This document shows, piece after piece, positions 18,970 through 28,938 of a DNA stretch of 64,000 bases. The first letter of the stretch is position 1, and each line of letters opens with the position of its first letter. The stretch lies in the NCBI GenBank assembly GCA_021770445.1, contig JAETQY010000005.1:177185-241184 (forward strand), given 5' to 3'. The DNA is from Bacillota bacterium (GTDB taxonomy: Bacteria > Bacillota > Clostridia > Oscillospirales > Oscillospiraceae). Under the pieces are notes generated by a model that had not been told where the DNA came from, did not search any database, and saw only the letters and a list, made by a program, of their open reading frames with translations. Position numbers and translations under genes: made by a program.

Positions 18970-21234
18970 ATGGCTATTATTGGTACTTTTGGCTCTTTCA
19001 CCGCCGCGCGGCTGGGGATCTACGCTTCCCAGGCCTCTCTCAACCTGACGGGCAACAATATCGCCAATATCAACACCAAGGGCTACACCCGCCAGCGGCT
19101 GGACCTGGTGTCCCTGCACTCCGACGGCAATATCCGGTACGCCAACAGCTACAACCTGGATATCGGCTACGGCGTGCTGGCTGAGGGCACCTCCCAGCTG
19201 CGCGACCCCTTTATGGACATCCGCTACCGCAACGAGCAGTCCAGCGTGGGTGCCTATGAGGCCCGGCTGGACGGTTTGAAGCAGCTGTCCAACATCCTGG
19301 ACGAGGTGGGCGACGGCGATGGCGACTTCGGCGTCATCGAGTACCAGTTCAACGACCTGATCCAGCAGCTGCAAATTCTCAGCCGCAACGCCAACGACGA
19401 CACCAGCGACACCAACGTCCGCTCCTCCTGCGAGAGCCTGGTGCAGCTGTTCAACGACTACGCCAACGCCCTGGTCACCGCCAAGGACACCATCACCGAC
19501 AAGCTGAAGGAGCAGGTCGGGTCGGTCAACACAATCCTGACCCAGATTCGGGACCTGAACGAGCAGATCAGAGAGGCGGGCATCTACGGGGACAACGCCC
19601 TGGAGCTGCGGGACCACCGCAACCTGCTCATCGACGAGCTGTCTACCTATATCAAGGTGGATGTGCGGTACGATATGGAGAAGATTGACGAGTTTAACTC
19701 CGTGGAACGGCTGAATATCTCCATCGCCGGCACCGGCAATCCCCCCATCAAGCTGATCCAGGGCATCTACGGCACCCAGCTCACCATGCCCGAGATGACG
19801 CCCATGCGCAACCCGAAGTACGACCCCAGCCTGCCCACCAGCAACCGCTATATCAGCCAGGACAGCACCCCCGGCAACTTCAAATATACCGATAATATCC
19901 AGGCCGCATTGAAGGACGCAGACGGAAAGGCCATTACCAATGATGCCGAAGGTCAGGACCTTATTAGAAACATAAAAGGGTTTGAAACCGGTATCCCTGA
20001 TGACAACATGTATGGAAGGGGGCCGGCCGGGACCGCCGAGAAGTATCTGGACGCCAACGACGCCCCCACTAACGATCCCGACCAGGCGAAGCCGGTCAAC
20101 AACGCGGTGAAAAAGGCGGACGACAACCGCCTGTGGATGGGGCTGGAGGCCCTGACGGACCGCAAGGGCAAGGTTATGAAGGAGGAGGGCAACATCGACA
20201 GCCAGCCGGTGGACCTGAGCGACACCGTCCTGTTCGGTTCCCTCCAGGCGTACCGCGAGCTGATCACCGAGGAGGGCGAGTTCTCCAGCGAGCAGGATAT
20301 CGCCTTCGACAAAGACGCCAGCATCAAGCGGGGCATTCCCTACTACCAGCACGCCCTGGACGCCCTGGCCCGGAAGTTTGCCGAGACCATGAACAAGGCC
20401 AATGAGCCCAAATTCGCCGGCTACGAGACGGAATTTATTGATGACGGTAAGGGCAACAAGGTCGAGGTGTATAAGCTCGATCCCCCGGGGAAGTGTGATT
20501 TGGAGACCGGCGACAATCTGGGCGATCTTATTCAAAAGATCGCAAAAGAAAAGAATATAACTGATGACGAAGCCAAGCTGTATCTGCGGCGCACCGATTT
20601 GTCAGATTTGCCCGAGGACCTGAGGGAGGAACTCAAGATCGTTCAGGAGAAGCACCTGTCCCCCACCGGATTGGACCACGGCATCAAAAAGATGGCGGGC
20701 GGCAACCTGTTCAGCACCCGCGGCGACAGCGACGACGACGGCACGGATCCCGCCGATCCGACGAAAGGCTCACAGATCACCGCCGCCAACATCTCCATTG
20801 CCAAGAGCTGGTCCACCGGCGAGGTCCGCATCCGGTGCTTCAAGGAGAACACCGACGGTCTGGACCACTCCACTGACAACAGCAATGTCAACCACATGAT
20901 TTCCCTGATGGGGGAAAAGCTGGAGTATGCGCCTAAGGATGTGGTAAGCGACGCGGCCAGCGACAAAAAGTATTTTAACGGCACCTTCCAGGAGATGCTG
21001 AACAATACCAACCACATTCTGGCCACCGACCAGAAGACCTCTACCACCCTCTACAACGGCTACACCTCCAGAGCGCTGGCCCTGGACAACGACCGGCAGA
21101 GCGTCTCCGGTGTGGACCTCAACGAGGAGGCCACCAGCATGATGATGTACCAGAAATCCTATGCCGCCGCCTGTCAGCTCATGACCACGCTGGATTCCAT
21201 GCTGGATAAGCTGATCAACGGCACCATCAGATAA
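18970..21234 (+). CDS. flgK: Flagellar hook-associated protein FlgK
   Basis: FTAARLGIYASQASLNLTGNNIANINTKGYTRQRLD N-terminus; C-terminal VSGVDLNEEATSMMMYQKSYAAACQLMTTLDSMLDKLI. Confidence 0.95.
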   Translation: MAIIGTFGSFTAARLGIYASQASLNLTGNNIANINTKGYTRQRLDLVSLHSDGNIRYANSYNLDIGYGVLAEGTSQLRDPFMDIRYRNEQSSVGAYEARLDGLKQLSNILDEVGDGDGDFGVIEYQFNDLIQQLQILSRNANDDTSDTNVRSSCESLVQLFNDYANALVTAKDTITDKLKEQVGSVNTILTQIRDLNEQIREAGIYGDNALELRDHRNLLIDELSTYIKVDVRYDMEKIDEFNSVERLNISIAGTGNPPIKLIQGIYGTQLTMPEMTPMRNPKYDPSLPTSNRYISQDSTPGNFKYTDNIQAALKDADGKAITNDAEGQDLIRNIKGFETGIPDDNMYGRGPAGTAEKYLDANDAPTNDPDQAKPVNNAVKKADDNRLWMGLEALTDRKGKVMKEEGNIDSQPVDLSDTVLFGSLQAYRELITEEGEFSSEQDIAFDKDASIKRGIPYYQHALDALARKFAETMNKANEPKFAGYETEFIDDGKGNKVEVYKLDPPGKCDLETGDNLGDLIQKIAKEKNITDDEAKLYLRRTDLSDLPEDLREELKIVQEKHLSPTGLDHGIKKMAGGNLFSTRGDSDDDGTDPADPTKGSQITAANISIAKSWSTGEVRIRCFKENTDGLDHSTDNSNVNHMISLMGEKLEYAPKDVVSDAASDKKYFNGTFQEMLNNTNHILATDQKTSTTLYNGYTSRALALDNDRQSVSGVDLNEEATSMMMYQKSYAAACQLMTTLDSMLDKLINGTIR

Positions 21235-21248
21235 GGAGGTAACCTGAG

Positions 21249-22472
21249 ATGGGCTTTCGCATTACCACCAACATGATGATGAACACCTACCGCTACAATC
21301 TGATGAATTCCACCAACACGCTTTCAGATTCAGTGGATAAGGTGCAGACCAAGCGCAACTTCAACAGCTACGCGGAGGACCCCGCCGCCGCCTCTCAGGC
21401 CTTCCGCCTGCGCCGGCAGTGGTGCCAGACCAGCAGCCAGCTGGACAACACCGACGCCACCTACAGCAAATTCCATACCGCCTGGACCAACCTGGGCGGC
21501 ATCATCAAGGACCTGAGCGACGCCAACGGCCGGGTGTCCGCCATCCGGGGCAACAGCGACACCTCCGGCGAGAGCCGCAAGGCCCTGGCTCAGGTCCTGC
21601 GGGAGACCGCCGACTCGGTGGTCCAGTCCATGAACCAGAAGGTGGGCGAGCAGTTCATCTTCGCCGGGAACGACGGGCTCAACGTCCCCTTCACCTGGAA
21701 CGACGACCACACCAAGCTGTACTACCGGGGGGTCAACGTGAACGCTGGCGGGGTGCAAAAGCCTGATGAGGCTACCAATCCCCCGCCCGCCTGGACAGCC
21801 AACGATCTAGACCCCCGAACTTACCTGCCCAAGGATATGCCCTCCTCTGACCCCGACCCGGACGTGCAGGCCTGGATCGACTACTACAAGGACCAGGCCG
21901 ACGTGAAGAAGCTGGAGGCTATGAACAAGGAGGAGCTGCCCCTGGACATGGGCATGGGCCTGAAGGAGATTAACGGCGTGCTGGTCAACGGCTCCGCCTT
22001 TGACAGCGCCCTGCGGGGCATCAGCTTCCTGAACTACGGCGTGGACGAGAAGACCGGCGACCCCAACAGCCTGCCCTTGGTGATGCGGGAGCTGGCCGAC
22101 GTGTTCCAGGCCTGGGACGAGGATATCGATCCCCAGGGCTATAACCCGGCTCTGGCCGGTCCGTCGGCCCAGGGGCTGAGCGCCTCGGAGCTGCAGGCCA
22201 AGGCCTACCGGCTGATGGATAAGCTGAACGCCGCCCAGGAGCACACCACCGAGAAGTACGTGGAGCTGGACGCCAAGTCCTCCTTCCTCCAGTCCAACAG
22301 CAGCCGGCTGTCTACCGAGGTCACCAACCTGAACGAGCAGGTGCTGGGCGTGGAGCAGATCAACCTGGCCGACGCCATCACCCAGCTCTCCTGGGACCAG
22401 ATGTGCTACAACGCCGCACTGAAAATCGGTACCCAGCTGCTCAGCCAGTCCCTCATCGACTATATGAACTGA
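21249..22472 (+). CDS. flgL: Flagellar hook-associated protein FlgL
   Basis: MGFRITTNMMMNTYRYNLMNSTNTL...; follows flgK; flagellin-like termini. Confidence 0.9.
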   Translation: MGFRITTNMMMNTYRYNLMNSTNTLSDSVDKVQTKRNFNSYAEDPAAASQAFRLRRQWCQTSSQLDNTDATYSKFHTAWTNLGGIIKDLSDANGRVSAIRGNSDTSGESRKALAQVLRETADSVVQSMNQKVGEQFIFAGNDGLNVPFTWNDDHTKLYYRGVNVNAGGVQKPDEATNPPPAWTANDLDPRTYLPKDMPSSDPDPDVQAWIDYYKDQADVKKLEAMNKEELPLDMGMGLKEINGVLVNGSAFDSALRGISFLNYGVDEKTGDPNSLPLVMRELADVFQAWDEDIDPQGYNPALAGPSAQGLSASELQAKAYRLMDKLNAAQEHTTEKYVELDAKSSFLQSNSSRLSTEVTNLNEQVLGVEQINLADAITQLSWDQMCYNAALKIGTQLLSQSLIDYMN

Positions 22473-22556
22473 GCCCACCCATTCAATTGTGTGTAATGTG
22501 AGGCAGGGAAGCCTTTAAGACGTCTAAAAGATGTAGAAGGGAGCGCGTATCACACA

Positions 22557-23168
22557 ATGAAACCTCTGATTGAAATTACCACTGTCCCCATCCAGATCGA
22601 GATGAAAACCACCAACGCCAAGCTGGAGTACGCCCGGGGCACCGCCGAAATGGAGATCACCAGGCAGGACAACGGCGGTCTCCAGATTAAGAGCCGTCCC
22701 ATCAAGGTGAATATCGACACCTACGAGGCCCGGAATTCTCTGACGCCTACCATCGCCCGCTACCTGGAGCAGGGCAGCCAGAAGGGCCAGCAGGCGGCCT
22801 ACGAGGCCACCGCTACCTACGCCCGGCAGGGCCAGCTCATGATGGAGACCAAAATCGGGGAGGAGCTGGTCACCAAGTTCGCCGGAGAGGCCATGATGAA
22901 GGACGTCAAGACCAATGTGGGCCTTCAGTTCCTGCCCGACCCCGGCCCCGAGATCACCTGGGACCCGGGCGAGATGAACATTCGCTATGAGATGGATAAG
23001 CTGGCCATCGACTGGAAGCTGAACGAGGGCAGCTTTGAGTTCACCCCCGGAGATATTGAGTTTACCGTAGCCCAGCGGCCCGACGTGGTCATCAAGTATA
23101 TTGGGGGTCCCATTTATGTCCCGCCCTCTTCCGACCCCAACTACGAGCCGGTGGATGTGAAAGTATAA
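22557..23168 (+). CDS. DUF6470 / YviE-like protein
   Basis: PLIEITTVPIQIEMKTTNAKLEY...; position between flgL and fliW as YviE in Bacillus. Confidence 0.8.
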   Translation: MKPLIEITTVPIQIEMKTTNAKLEYARGTAEMEITRQDNGGLQIKSRPIKVNIDTYEARNSLTPTIARYLEQGSQKGQQAAYEATATYARQGQLMMETKIGEELVTKFAGEAMMKDVKTNVGLQFLPDPGPEITWDPGEMNIRYEMDKLAIDWKLNEGSFEFTPGDIEFTVAQRPDVVIKYIGGPIYVPPSSDPNYEPVDVKV

Positions 23169-23177
23169 GCACATGCT

Positions 23178-23204
23178 CCTCCTCCCCTCCCACAGGGGAG
23201 GAGG
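23178..23204 (+). other. Perfect 11-bp stem-loop in the yviE-fliW spacer
   Basis: CCTCCTCCCCT-cccac-AGGGGAGGAGG, no U tract. Confidence 0.7.
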
Positions 23205-23225
23205 ATTGCCAAAATAGGAGGAGAC

Positions 23226-23678
23226 ATGCGGTTAAATACGAAATATTTCGGTCAGATTAACTGTCCAGAGGAGGACAAGCTCCATTTCCCGGAGGGACTG
23301 TTCGGCTTTGAGGAGGAGAAGGAGTTCTTCCTCCTGCCCTTCGAGGGCAGCGAGGACACCCTCCTCTGCTTCCAAAGCGCAACGACGCCCGGCCTGGCCT
23401 TTGTGGCGGTAAATCCCTTCTCTCTCAAGCCGGACTATGCACCCATTCTCACCCGGGAGGAGCTGAAGGCTCTGGGGGTGGAGCGCAGTGAGGACCTGTG
23501 CTTCTATACCCTGTGCGTGGTGCGCAGCCCGGTGGGCGACAGCACGGTAAATCTGCGCTGCCCGGTGGCCGTCAACGACCAGACCCGGCAGGCTTTTCAG
23601 GTAATTCTGGAGGAGGGCAGCTACCACATGCACCACCTTCTGTCAGAATTCGGACGGAAGGGGGAGGGCAAATGCTGA
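23226..23678 (+). CDS. fliW: Flagellar assembly factor FliW
   Basis: KLHFPEGLFGFEEEKEFFLLPFEGSEDTLLCFQSATTPGLAFVAVNPF. Confidence 0.95.
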   Translation: MRLNTKYFGQINCPEEDKLHFPEGLFGFEEEKEFFLLPFEGSEDTLLCFQSATTPGLAFVAVNPFSLKPDYAPILTREELKALGVERSEDLCFYTLCVVRSPVGDSTVNLRCPVAVNDQTRQAFQVILEEGSYHMHHLLSEFGRKGEGKC

Positions 23679-23902
23679 TCCTCCAACGGAAAGAAGGGGA
23701 GTCGCTACTGATCGGGGACGAGGTGGAGGTCACTGTCTTATCGGTAGAGGCGGGACGGGTCCGCCTGGCCATCCAGGCCCCCCGCAGTGTCACCATCCTG
23801 CGCAGCGAGCTGAAGGGCGCCGCCGACACTAACCGGGAGGCGGCGGACGAGGAGGTCTCTCCCCTGGAGCTGCTGGGCGTACTGAAAAAGCCAGAGAACT
23901 AA
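23672..23902 (+). CDS. csrA: Carbon storage regulator CsrA
   Basis: MLILQRKEGESLLIGDEVEVTVLSVEAGRVRLAIQAPRSVTILR; overlaps fliW stop. Confidence 0.95.
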   Translation: MLILQRKEGESLLIGDEVEVTVLSVEAGRVRLAIQAPRSVTILRSELKGAADTNREAADEEVSPLELLGVLKKPEN

Positions 23903-23940
23903 AAAAGGGCCGGATATCCGCTGGATATCCGGCCCTTCTC
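23902..23940. terminator. Bidirectional terminator
   Basis: aaaaaagggccggatatccgctggatatccggcccttctc. Confidence 0.8.
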
Positions 23941-23962
23941 GCTTTCTTTCGTGGACTGGTTT

Positions 23963-25372
23963 TTATCGGTGCGCCCCCGCCCTCAGGGGGACGGGCTGGG
24001 GATCGCCGGAGAGCTCCTCTGGCCGGTTGGGGTAGAGCCGGCGCAGGCGGGCGATACACAGGGCGCTGGCGGGCACCAGGAACAGGTCGGCGCACACCCA
24101 GGCAGCGGGGGAGGCGAAGCAGGCGGCGGTGTAACCGAAGGCGGGCACCAGCACCATTCCCACCCCGGTGCGGGCGGCCATTTCCAGCACGCCGGCCAGG
24201 ATGGCAAAGGGGCTGAAGCCCATACCCTGGATGGAGAAGCGGACGATGTTCACCAGGGCCAGAGGGAAGAAGAAGGCGGTACCGATCACGATGTACTGTG
24301 TGGTCAGCTCCATCAGGACCGCCACGTCCGTCTCCTTGGGGTCCAGGAAGAGCATAGCGCACTGGGGTGCGAAGCGGAGCATAGCGGCCAGAGCGATGGC
24401 CGAGTAGCCCAGTCCCAGCAGGGCGCAGGAGCGGATGCCCTTGGACAATCGGTCCAGCCTGCAAGCCCCCACGTTCTGGCCGCAGTAGGTGGCCATGGTG
24501 GCCCCCATGGCGTCGAAGGGGCAGGCCAGCAGCTGAAACACCTTGGCCCCCGCCGCCACGGCGGCCACGTAGAGGCTGCCCAGGGCGTTCACCGAGGACT
24601 GGAGCACGATGGAGCCGATGGCAGTAATCGAATATTGCAGCCCCATGGGGATACCCATGGTACACAGCACCCCGCAGGAGTGGAGGTCCAGCCGCCGCTC
24701 CTCCCTGGTCATGCGCAGAATGGGGTACTTCTTCATCATGTAGAACAGACAGGCGATGCCGGACACCCCCTGGGAGGCCACCGTGGCGATGGCCGCCCCA
24801 GCCACCCCGGCCTGGAAGCCTAGAATGAGGGCAAAGTCCAGGGCGATGTTCAGCACCGAAGACAGGGCCAGGAAGTACACTGGCGTCCTGCTGTCTCCCA
24901 GGGAGCGGATGATCCCGGCCAGCAGGTTGTAGAGGAAGGTGGCCGGTATGCCCATAAAGATGACAAAGATATAGGCGTGGGCGTTGTCGAAGATGTCCGC
25001 CGGGGTGAGCATTGCCGTCAGGATTTGCCGGCACAGCAGGCCGGTGGCGGTGGTGAGCACCACCGCGAAGAGGATAGACAGCCAGGCGGCGTTGGCTACA
25101 TAGCGGCGCATCTTGGAGGGCTCACCCGCCCCCATCCGCTGGGCCACCGGGATGGCGAAGCCGTTGCACACCCCCATACAGAAGCCAATCACGAAGAAGT
25201 TGACGGAGCCGGTGGAGCCCACGGCCGCCAGGGCGGCGGAGCCCAGCAGCTTGCCCACAATCATGGTGTCCACCAGGTTGTACAGCTGCTGGAACAGCAT
25301 ACCGAACAGGGTGGGCAGGGCGAAGCCCAGGATCAGCCGCATAGGGCTGCCCACAGTCAGGTCCTTGGTCAT
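23963..25372 (-). CDS. MATE family efflux transporter
   Basis: MTKDLTVGSPMRLILGFALPTLFGMLFQQLYNLVDTMIVGKLLGSAALAAVGSTGSVNF. Confidence 0.93.
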   Translation of the reverse strand: MTKDLTVGSPMRLILGFALPTLFGMLFQQLYNLVDTMIVGKLLGSAALAAVGSTGSVNFFVIGFCMGVCNGFAIPVAQRMGAGEPSKMRRYVANAAWLSILFAVVLTTATGLLCRQILTAMLTPADIFDNAHAYIFVIFMGIPATFLYNLLAGIIRSLGDSRTPVYFLALSSVLNIALDFALILGFQAGVAGAAIATVASQGVSGIACLFYMMKKYPILRMTREERRLDLHSCGVLCTMGIPMGLQYSITAIGSIVLQSSVNALGSLYVAAVAAGAKVFQLLACPFDAMGATMATYCGQNVGACRLDRLSKGIRSCALLGLGYSAIALAAMLRFAPQCAMLFLDPKETDVAVLMELTTQYIVIGTAFFFPLALVNIVRFSIQGMGFSPFAILAGVLEMAARTGVGMVLVPAFGYTAACFASPAAWVCADLFLVPASALCIARLRRLYPNRPEELSGDPQPVPLRAGAHR

Positions 25373-25522
25373 AGATATACCTTCCTTTTGGAAAATCTCC
25401 GACCTATTATAGCCATCCTCCCCTCGCCTGGCTAGCGGCTTTTTGACGGTTTTATCCCCCAGCTTTGGGGATTTTTTCATCAAAATCCCCCCGTCCGGTC
25501 ACGGCCGGGCGGAGGGATGTCA

Positions 25523-27370
25523 TTATGCGTTCTTCGCCATCCGGCTACAGGCCAGGGCGGTAGCCAGAAAGTAGCCCCCGTAGACCACCAGGATCACCCC
25601 CGCGGTGACGGCGCTGCTGGCGGTGCTGTCCACCTTGCCCACGGCGAAGATGATATCGTTGGCGGCCTTCATGCCCACCACAGAGTGGACCAGGGCCAGG
25701 ACCAGAGGCAGGAGGAAGGCCAGAGCCACCTGCTGGGTGGCGGAGCGCTTCATTTGCTTCTCTTCGGCCCCCAGGCGGCGGAGGACGGCGTAGCGGCCGG
25801 TGTTGTCCGCCCCCTGGCTGAGCTGCTGGAGGGCCAGCACCGCCGCGGCGGCCAGCAGGAAGGTGAAGCCCAGGTACAGCCCCAGAAACAGGGCCAGAAT
25901 CTTGTTGCCCACCATGTCGGCGTAGATGAACAGCCGGGTCTCCATCCGAACGGACAGCCTGTCGTTCAGGGGCCGGATGAGCTGGAGGAGCTGATTTTCC
26001 GTCTCCTCCCCGCTGCCCCCGGCGTAGTCGGCGGACCACACCTGACGGCGTATTTCCAGCCGTTCCGCCATTTCGTCAGGGATGACCACACAGCGCAGTC
26101 CCAGATTGCCTGTGGAGAGCTTGTCTTCCCGATCCTCCAGCAGGGCGGGCAGGGGGCCGGCGTAGGCTGGCAGGCCCTGTCTGGTCAGCAGAGCGTCACA
26201 GTCGGACACTCGGATGGCAGCGCTGGCGTCCTCGATACCGGTGACCTCTTTTTCATTGTAGTAGAAGGGTGTGTCGTGGCTCCAGGCCAGCTTCTCGTCC
26301 GGGTCAAAGCCCCCCTCCCGGAGGAGGGCGTCAAAGTCGATGAGCTCGGTGTCCCCCGACTGGTTCTGCACCGTGATATCGAAGGGGGCCTCTCCGTCGG
26401 TCATGGCGGTGAGGGTGGAGTTGAGGCCCAGGGAGCTGGCGGTGATGCCGATGGCCAGCAGCAGGAGGATGCACACCACCGTCTGGGCCAGGTAGGTGGT
26501 GTGAACCTTGCTGATCCACTGCCGCAGGGTGAACACATTCAGATTTTTGAAGTACAGCCCCGGGCGGCCCTGGACGAACTTCATCACGAACCCGGACAGG
26601 GAGCGGAAAATGAGCAGGGTGCCCAGCGTTCCCAGCCCCAGCATGGGGAAGCACAGGAAGGGAATCGCCACGGCCAGGGCCATGCCAAAGAACAGCAGAA
26701 TGGCGTAGGCGGCGGCCAGGCATACTACCCCCAGGACAAACTGGAACACCGCCACCCCCAGGGGCCGGGGCTTGAGCACCTCATTTTTCCGCTCCCCGTG
26801 GATCAGGTCGATGAGCTTTGCCTTGGACACCTGCACTCCGCTGAGGGCCATCACCAGCAGGAAGATAACACCGAAGTACAATACCGTCTTGACCGCCGCC
26901 TTGGGGGAAAAGTTCAGAGCCAGCAGAGCGGATACGTCCATCTCAAACATGGACAGGGTGAGGGCGGACATGCCGAAGCTGGCGGCCACCCCCAGGGCCA
27001 ACCCGGCGATGAGGGAGACGATCCCGATGAGCCCCGTCTCCAGAAAGAGCAGCCGGGACACCTGCCCCTGGCTCAGGCCCAGCAGCAGATAGGTGCCCAG
27101 CTCCCGCTTCCGGCGGCGGAGCAGAAAGCGGTTGGCGTAGAGGATGAGGCAGGCCAGCACCACCGCCACAAAGACGGAGAACACGTCAATGAGCATCATA
27201 ATGGCCCCCACCATAGGGTTCCCGGTCCGGCCTAGAAAGACCATGGCCCCCTGGCCGTCGATGGAGTTGAAGGTATAGAATAGGCACACGCCGAAGGTGA
27301 GGGTGAGCAGGTACACCCCGTAGTCCCGGAAGGACCGGCGCACGTTGCGCAGGGCCAGCTTAGAGAACAT
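25523..27370 (-). CDS. ABC transporter permease (FtsX/BceB-like)
   Basis: [37 protein letters not shown]...; multi-TM with large extracellular loop. Confidence 0.9.
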   Translation of the reverse strand: MFSKLALRNVRRSFRDYGVYLLTLTFGVCLFYTFNSIDGQGAMVFLGRTGNPMVGAIMMLIDVFSVFVAVVLACLILYANRFLLRRRKRELGTYLLLGLSQGQVSRLLFLETGLIGIVSLIAGLALGVAASFGMSALTLSMFEMDVSALLALNFSPKAAVKTVLYFGVIFLLVMALSGVQVSKAKLIDLIHGERKNEVLKPRPLGVAVFQFVLGVVCLAAAYAILLFFGMALAVAIPFLCFPMLGLGTLGTLLIFRSLSGFVMKFVQGRPGLYFKNLNVFTLRQWISKVHTTYLAQTVVCILLLLAIGITASSLGLNSTLTAMTDGEAPFDITVQNQSGDTELIDFDALLREGGFDPDEKLAWSHDTPFYYNEKEVTGIEDASAAIRVSDCDALLTRQGLPAYAGPLPALLEDREDKLSTGNLGLRCVVIPDEMAERLEIRRQVWSADYAGGSGEETENQLLQLIRPLNDRLSVRMETRLFIYADMVGNKILALFLGLYLGFTFLLAAAAVLALQQLSQGADNTGRYAVLRRLGAEEKQMKRSATQQVALAFLLPLVLALVHSVVGMKAANDIIFAVGKVDSTASSAVTAGVILVVYGGYFLATALACSRMAKNA

Positions 27371-28127
27371 CGGCCATCCCTCCCCCCATCTCGGTGACCA
27401 CCTGGATGATCTTCTTAAAGAAGGCCTTCCGACTGTCGTTCCCCCGGTGGAGCTCCAGGAAGATCTGGCCGTCCCGGAGAAAGACTACCCGGCGGCAGCA
27501 GCTGGCAGTAAAGGCGTCGTGGGTGACCATGAGGATGGTGGCCCCCAGCTCCTGGTTCAGCTCGTCCAGCCGGTCCAACAGCAGTTGAGAGGACTTGGAG
27601 TCCAGGGCGCCGGTGGGCTCGTCGGCCAGCACTAGGGCCGGGCGGGTCACCATGGCCCGGGCAGCGGCGCACCGCTGCTGCTGGCCCCCGGACATCTGGT
27701 AGGGGTACTTGTCCAGGCAGTCGGTGATACCCAGAAGGTCCGCCATCTCCCGCACCCGCTTATCAATCTTCTGGGCGGGGGCCTTCACAATGGACAGGGA
27801 CAGGGCGATGTTCTCATAGGCGGTGAGGGTGTCCAGGAGGTTGCAGTCCTGGAAGATGAACCCCAGCCGCTCCCGGCGGAATTTGGCCAGCTCCTTGCCC
27901 TTGAGGCGGGTGAGCTCTTTGCCGTCGATGACGATGGAGCCGGCGGAGGGCCGGTCGATGGTGGACACGCAGTTGAGCAGGGTGGTCTTACCCGACCCGG
28001 AGGGGCCCATGACCCCCACGAACTCCCCAGCCTCCAGAGACAGGGACACGCCGTCCAGCGCCCGGGTCAACGACCCGCCCTTTCCATAGACCTTTTTCAG
28101 GTCGGTAACAGTTAAGATCTCAGACAT
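27360..28127 (-). CDS. ABC transporter ATP-binding protein (BceA-like)
   Basis: [41 protein letters not shown]. Confidence 0.93.
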   Translation of the reverse strand: MSEILTVTDLKKVYGKGGSLTRALDGVSLSLEAGEFVGVMGPSGSGKTTLLNCVSTIDRPSAGSIVIDGKELTRLKGKELAKFRRERLGFIFQDCNLLDTLTAYENIALSLSIVKAPAQKIDKRVREMADLLGITDCLDKYPYQMSGGQQQRCAAARAMVTRPALVLADEPTGALDSKSSQLLLDRLDELNQELGATILMVTHDAFTASCCRRVVFLRDGQIFLELHRGNDSRKAFFKKIIQVVTEMGGGMADVL

Positions 28128-28290
28128 GGTGATCTGCTCCCTTCGTTTAACTGTACTAGAGTGTATCATACAGTTGTGAAAAATGCTCTAAAGGAATCAT
28201 GAGGATTTCATTAAGGTTTCTTTAAATTGGTTTTCCTTGATTTTCTCCCCCAAATATGCGATACTACTTAAAAACAAAGGGGGCGGGACC

Positions 28291-28920
28291 ATGCTGGAGG
28301 TGCGCGGGCTGTGCAAGAGCTACGGGGGACGCCAGGTACTCTGTCCAGTGAGCTTCGTCCTGCCTCCGGGTCAGTGTCTGGGGCTGGCCGGGCACAACGG
28401 CTCGGGGAAGTCCACTCTGCTGCGGCTCATCGCCCAGATCGAAAAACCGGACGGGGGCGACGTCCTCTATGAGGGCCGCTCCGTTCTGGGAAACCGGCAA
28501 TTCCTGCGCAAAATGCTGGGTTACGTCCCCCAGAGTACGGAGCTGGCCCGGGAGCTGACGGTAAAACAGCAGCTCAGGCTGTGGCAGGCGGCCTGCGGGC
28601 TGTCCGGCCCCCTCCCAGGGGACATTCTGGACCTGCTAGGGCTGGAGCCCCTGATGAAATCCCCCATCCGCACCCTGTCGGGGGGGATGGCCCAGCGGGT
28701 GAGCATCGCTATGGCCCTGCTGTCCCGGCCCCGGGTGCTGCTGATGGACGAGGCCGCCTCCGGCCTGGATGGCGGCTATGTCCCAAAGCTGCTGGACTGG
28801 CTGGAGAGTACCTACCTGCCCGGCGGCGGCAGCCTGATCTGGTGCAGCCACCACCCCGAAGAGCTCTCCCGGCTGTGCGGCGCGGTGCTGACCCTGGAGA
28901 ATGGAACGCTGATTTCATAA
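28291..28920 (+). CDS. ABC transporter ATP-binding protein
   Basis: GHNGSGKSTLLR, TLSGGMAQRVSIAMALL, VLLMDEAASGLD. Confidence 0.92.
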   Translation: MLEVRGLCKSYGGRQVLCPVSFVLPPGQCLGLAGHNGSGKSTLLRLIAQIEKPDGGDVLYEGRSVLGNRQFLRKMLGYVPQSTELARELTVKQQLRLWQAACGLSGPLPGDILDLLGLEPLMKSPIRTLSGGMAQRVSIAMALLSRPRVLLMDEAASGLDGGYVPKLLDWLESTYLPGGGSLIWCSHHPEELSRLCGAVLTLENGTLIS

Positions 28921-28938
28921 GGAAGAGGAGGAAATGAG

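Noticed and set aside
18949-20535. 528-aa minus-strand ORF opposite flgK
   Set aside because: Shadow ORF; flgK is strongly supported.
25517-27235. 572-aa plus-strand ORF opposite the BceB-like permease
   Set aside because: Shadow ORF with repetitive H/Q/G-rich translation.
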